Assembly: GCA_002104905.1 (NCBI GenBank) | Contig: MCFE01000371.1 | Span: forward strand, 1 to 64,000 | DNA length: 64,000 nt | Origin: Basidiobolus meristosporus CBS 931.73 | Taxonomy: Eukaryota; Basidiobolomycota; Basidiobolomycetes; Basidiobolales; Basidiobolaceae | Reading direction: 5' to 3' | Shown: piece by piece, positions 60,846-64,000 of the stretch | Layout of the letters: every line of letters begins with the position of its first letter | Position numbering within the stretch: the stretch's first letter is position 1 | Translations under genes and position numbers: made by a program | Notes under the pieces: generated by a model | What the model was told of the DNA's origin: nothing | Databases searched by the model: none | The model's input: only the letters and a program-made list of their open reading frames with translations

Positions 60846-60906
60846 TGTTGTAAGAGTCTTGGAGATATTGGAAGTGATTGGGAGAACAATACAAATTTTT
60901 ACAACA
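60846..60906 (-). repeat. Copia 5' LTR remnant (61 bp)
   Basis: The two outer ends of the 349-bp LTR joined together: about 44 bp from one end and 17 bp from the other. The middle, with the TATA-like box and polyadenylation signal, is missing. TG..CA ends and the AAATC target duplication are intact. Confidence 0.9.
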
Positions 60907-60996
60907 AAATCCCACCTCAAACTCCCTGCATAAAAGCCATAGATATACTTTGTTGGCATTGGTGATCCATTTTGAAATAATTATTACCACAATATC

Positions 60997-61345
60997 TGTT
61001 ATAAAGATTTGTATTTCCACCTAAATATTCACATAGCTTAGTCACTTAGATCATTACCTTCAAATCCTAGAGAATACTGACCAAATTCCTTGTTGGGATT
61101 TACTTAGAATATTTTCACCAAAATACCAGGTACCCAGAACATGAGAATTCTCAAAGTTGTCCAAACAGCCCCAAACTTTGCACACATGCTATTGGGACCT
61201 TCCTTAACCTATTCTACATGTTTGTAATGCCAAGACCAGGTAAAAGTATAAATACTACTTTTACATTGAATATATCATTAAGTGAAAACCATATAATATA
61301 CTTGTTCTCCCAATCACTTCCAATATCTCCAAGACTCTTACAACA
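60997..61345 (+). repeat. Solo Copia LTR
   Basis: 349 bp, TGTTATAAAGATT to CTTACAACA, flanked on both sides by ATATC. Confidence 0.93.
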
Positions 61346-61556
61346 ATATCAGCATTTGACTCCCAATGCTTTCAGTGTACTCTGGGTAAAAATTGCTCTA
61401 GAAGGCCACCTGAATAAGTACATATCCAGCTCATCCAGCTCAGGTAGTTGTATTTTTGCTTATGTGTATCAATACCCTGCAAAGAATAATTGTGATGATC
61501 CTGTCAAAGGGCTGTCACAAAGCTTATATCTGGTAACTAAGAGGTGGTGATGTAAC

Positions 61557-61906
61557 TGTTGTAAGAGTCTTGGAGATATTGGAAGTGATTTGGGAGGACA
61601 AGTAGATTATGTGGTTTTCACTTAATGGTTTATTGAATGTAAAAGTGGTATTTATACTTTTACCTGGTCTTGGCATTACAAACACATAGAATAGGTTAAG
61701 GAAGGTCCCAAGAACATGTGTGCAAAGTTTGGGGCTGTTTGGACAACTTTGAGAATTTTCATGTTCTGGGTACCAGGTATTTTGGTGAAAATATTCCAAG
61801 TAAATCCCAACAAGAAATTTGTTCAGTATTCTCTAGGATTTGAGGGTACTGATCTAAGTGACTAAGTTAGGTGAATATTTAGGTGGAATTACAAATTTTT
61901 ACAACA
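61557..61906 (-). repeat. Solo Copia LTR
   Basis: 350 bp in reverse orientation, TGTTGTAAGAGTC to TTTTTACAACA, flanked on both sides by GTAAC. The same pentamer flanks the solo LTR at 30849, probably by chance or by a weak target preference. Confidence 0.93.
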
Positions 61907-61927
61907 GTAACAAAGGCATCATGCAAA

Positions 61928-62274
61928 TGTTGTAAGAGTCTTGAAGATATTGTAAGTGACTTGTAGAACAAGAAGATTGTAGTTGTCACTTGATGACTTA
62001 TTGAATGTAAAGGTAGTGTTTATACTTTTACATGGTCTTGGTATAACAAACACATGGATTAGGTTTGGGAAGGTCCTAAGATCATGTGTGCAAAGCTTGG
62101 GGCTGTTTGGACAACTTTGAGAATCTTCATGTTCTGGGTACAAGATATTTAGGTGAAAGTATTCTTGGTGAGTCTCAATGAGGAATTTGGTCAGTATTCT
62201 CTAGGATTCAAAGGTAACAATTGAAGTGACTAATTGGGGTGAATATTTAGGTGGAGTTACAAACTTTTTCAACA
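61928..62274 (-). repeat. Solo Copia LTR, older copy
   Basis: 347 bp in reverse orientation, flanked on both sides by GCAAA. It differs from the other LTRs at many more positions, so it is an older insertion or another subfamily. It lies only 21 bp from the previous solo LTR. Confidence 0.9.
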
Positions 62275-63635
62275 GCAAAGATCATTACAAAAAATCAAGC
62301 CCCAGATTTCCCAATGAACTTGTTCAATATTTATCATCACAACAGTATATTGGTGGCTATTGGTTGGTTCCCTGCTTATTCTCTCACTCACTTATCCCAG
62401 TCACTTGATCACATCCTACATTTGGGTACATTGATTGGCTATTGCCTATTTTTCATACTCATTACTTCCTGACTTAACTGACATGCTTACTTTTCATGCA
62501 TACAAATTGGCTCATTTCCTTTAAAACTCTAGTAGTATCTCAATTGCCAATTGTACTGGCCTATACAAGTCCCTATACCTAACACTTACTTTAATCCCAA
62601 CCTTACACTCAACAAGTAACCCCATTGAAATCCACCATTCAATAGGTATTTCTGTCAGAATGCCCTTTTCCATGACTTTGGCAGGAACCCTGTGGCTTTA
62701 TGGCATTGTTCATTCTCTAGTTCTCATACATCCTGGTCATCAGCCAGCACTGCAAAGTCTAGTGCCTGGTCTGTTAGTCTTTGCAGTAAATCCTTGCAAT
62801 ATTCACGTGCCTTTTCTTAAGAATTGGTCTTGAAGAATTGCAGCAACTGCTTGGTGTGCCTATTAATGTTCCAAAACTCCACTGTAGGCATTGTTATAGT
62901 CCTTGGAGTTCTTGATGTTGTTGCTTTGTCTGTCAGTGGGATCTCCACACCATCTGCAATAGAGGATGTTGAGGTAGTGGTAGACCAAGTATCTTTCTCT
63001 TCAAGCTCATCTACCTCACAGGAGTGTAGCTCATCTACATGCACTTCCAACTCTTGCGGACACTCAACTACATACACTTCCAACTCTTGTGAAAACAGCT
63101 GTTGTCTTGTTGGTAAATCTTCTTGGCTAGTATGAGATAGAGCATGTTCCAGGCAGAAAGCAATAGTTGGTAAAACCACAGCTTTTTTCTTATACCTCCC
63201 TGCCTCTGGCTTGAGTAGACTTTTGCCTGATTACATTGATCACTGCTAAACCTTTCACTGCTACTTTGACTGAGTGCATCTTGCATTGTACTGTGTTTTC
63301 TCCTAGATAAGTGCCAAAACAATGCATTTGCTTTTGCCTGCTTGTCCCTTATCAGCTACTCTTCTAGCTTCTTGATGTCTCTTTCCTGCTTGCTTTGCCT
63401 TTTCACCCTGCTTGTGACAGGCTGCTGAGAAAGCCACAGGTTCTTCTTCTGGCTATTGGTCCCATCTTTGCCACTTGTTTGGAGCTTTCAGCCCTGCCTG
63501 TGAGAAGCTCTTGAGGAAGCTGCTGGCTTTTAGCCATGGTGCCCTTGTTCTTCTGCCATTAATAGTGTCTGCTATTATTGAGATACTTTCTAAGCATACC
63601 AATGTTGACCAAAAGTCTACTTGCTTACTGGCAGC
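62275..63635. other. Region with decayed minus-strand frames
   Basis: Minus-strand frames at 63453-63671, 63068-63322 and 62817-63179 run in the same direction, one after another. They could be pieces of one decayed protein with Glu-rich and His-containing segments. No domain was recognised. Both Copia LTR flanks suggest transposon surroundings. Confidence 0.35.
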
Positions 63636-63979
63636 TGATGTGAAAATTTGTAATTGCACCAAAATATACACCCAACTTAGTCAGATCATTACCTACAAAT
63701 CTTATGAAATACCAACCAAATTCCTTGTTGAGATTTACTTGGAATACCTTCACCAAAACACCAGGTACCCAGAAAATGAAAATTCACAAAGCTGTCCATC
63801 AGCTCCCAACTTTACACACATCTTCTTGGGCCCTACCTAAGCCTATTATACATATTTGTTGTATCAACAAAATGTAAAATTATAAAATCTACTTTTACAT
63901 TGTAGAAATCATTAAGTCAGGGCCACATAATCTACTTGTTCTCCTAATCATTTCCAGTATCTCCTAAACTCCAACAACA
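63636..63979 (+). repeat. Solo Copia LTR, diverged
   Basis: 344 bp, TGATGTGAAAATT to CAACAACA, flanked on both sides by GCAGC. Diverged from the reference LTR at many sites. Confidence 0.88.
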
Positions 63980-64000
63980 GCAGCAAGGATGATGTTCATG

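Larger units (their letters stand above)
56512..60906 (-). mobile_element. Ty1/Copia retrotransposon with 5-bp target duplication
   Basis: A complete insertion: both outer flanks read AAATC. The 3' LTR (56512-56860) is full length; the 5' LTR (60846-60906) is cut to 61 bp by an internal deletion. Between them, on the minus strand, lie gag, protease, integrase and reverse transcriptase-RNase H in Copia order. Several frame breaks and one in-frame stop make this copy inactive. Confidence 0.93.

Overview
The window looks like a fungal nuclear chromosome segment, most likely from a basidiomycete. The protein genes are fungal (Cdc24-type GEF, Cla4-type PAK, division-2 chitin synthase-like protein, cytochrome b5-fused desaturase). 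They carry short GT-AG introns, and the single 5S rRNA gene has a basidiomycete-like 3' half. Loss of CpG from duplicated DNA would fit Pucciniomycotina, but the lineage call is weak.

Layout. (1) 1-12548: a tandem array of a 3,488-bp unit carrying ten tRNA genes. There are two full copies, a third that breaks off at about 9958, and then an inverted partial copy. (2) 12549-21221: two Ty3/Gypsy elements joined head-to-head as a near-perfect palindrome. Each keeps only its 3' LTR, and each LTR lies about 10 bp upstream of a Pol III gene (tRNA-Glu on one side, 5S rRNA on the other). (3) 21230-23829: the 5S gene and eight more tRNA genes, not repeated. (4) 23940-31180: AT-rich, CpG-poor transposon graveyard with a CpG-decayed copy of part of the tRNA cluster. 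(5) 31378-53688: a gene-rich, GC-rich island with nine spliced or single-exon genes. These are a Pumilio-family protein, a secreted Pro-rich protein, Cdc24, a chitin synthase-like protein, aspartyl aminopeptidase, a Zrg17-like zinc transporter, a V-ATPase subunit f/RNase kappa-like small protein, a sphingolipid desaturase-like gene with a frameshift, and a Cla4-like kinase. (6) 54700-64000: a second repeat-rich zone with a Ty1/Copia element bounded by a perfect 5-bp target duplication, and several solo LTRs of the same family, also with perfect duplications.

Functionally, the island groups three cell-polarity and cell-wall genes within 17 kb: the GEF that activates Cdc42, a chitin synthase-like protein and a Cdc42-effector kinase. 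The exon models were built by hand from splice signals, reading frame and family motifs; transcript data were not available. Both inversion junctions are bordered by short stretches rich in small deletions compared with the sister copies. The palindromes may therefore be assembly or amplification artefacts rather than real chromosome structure.
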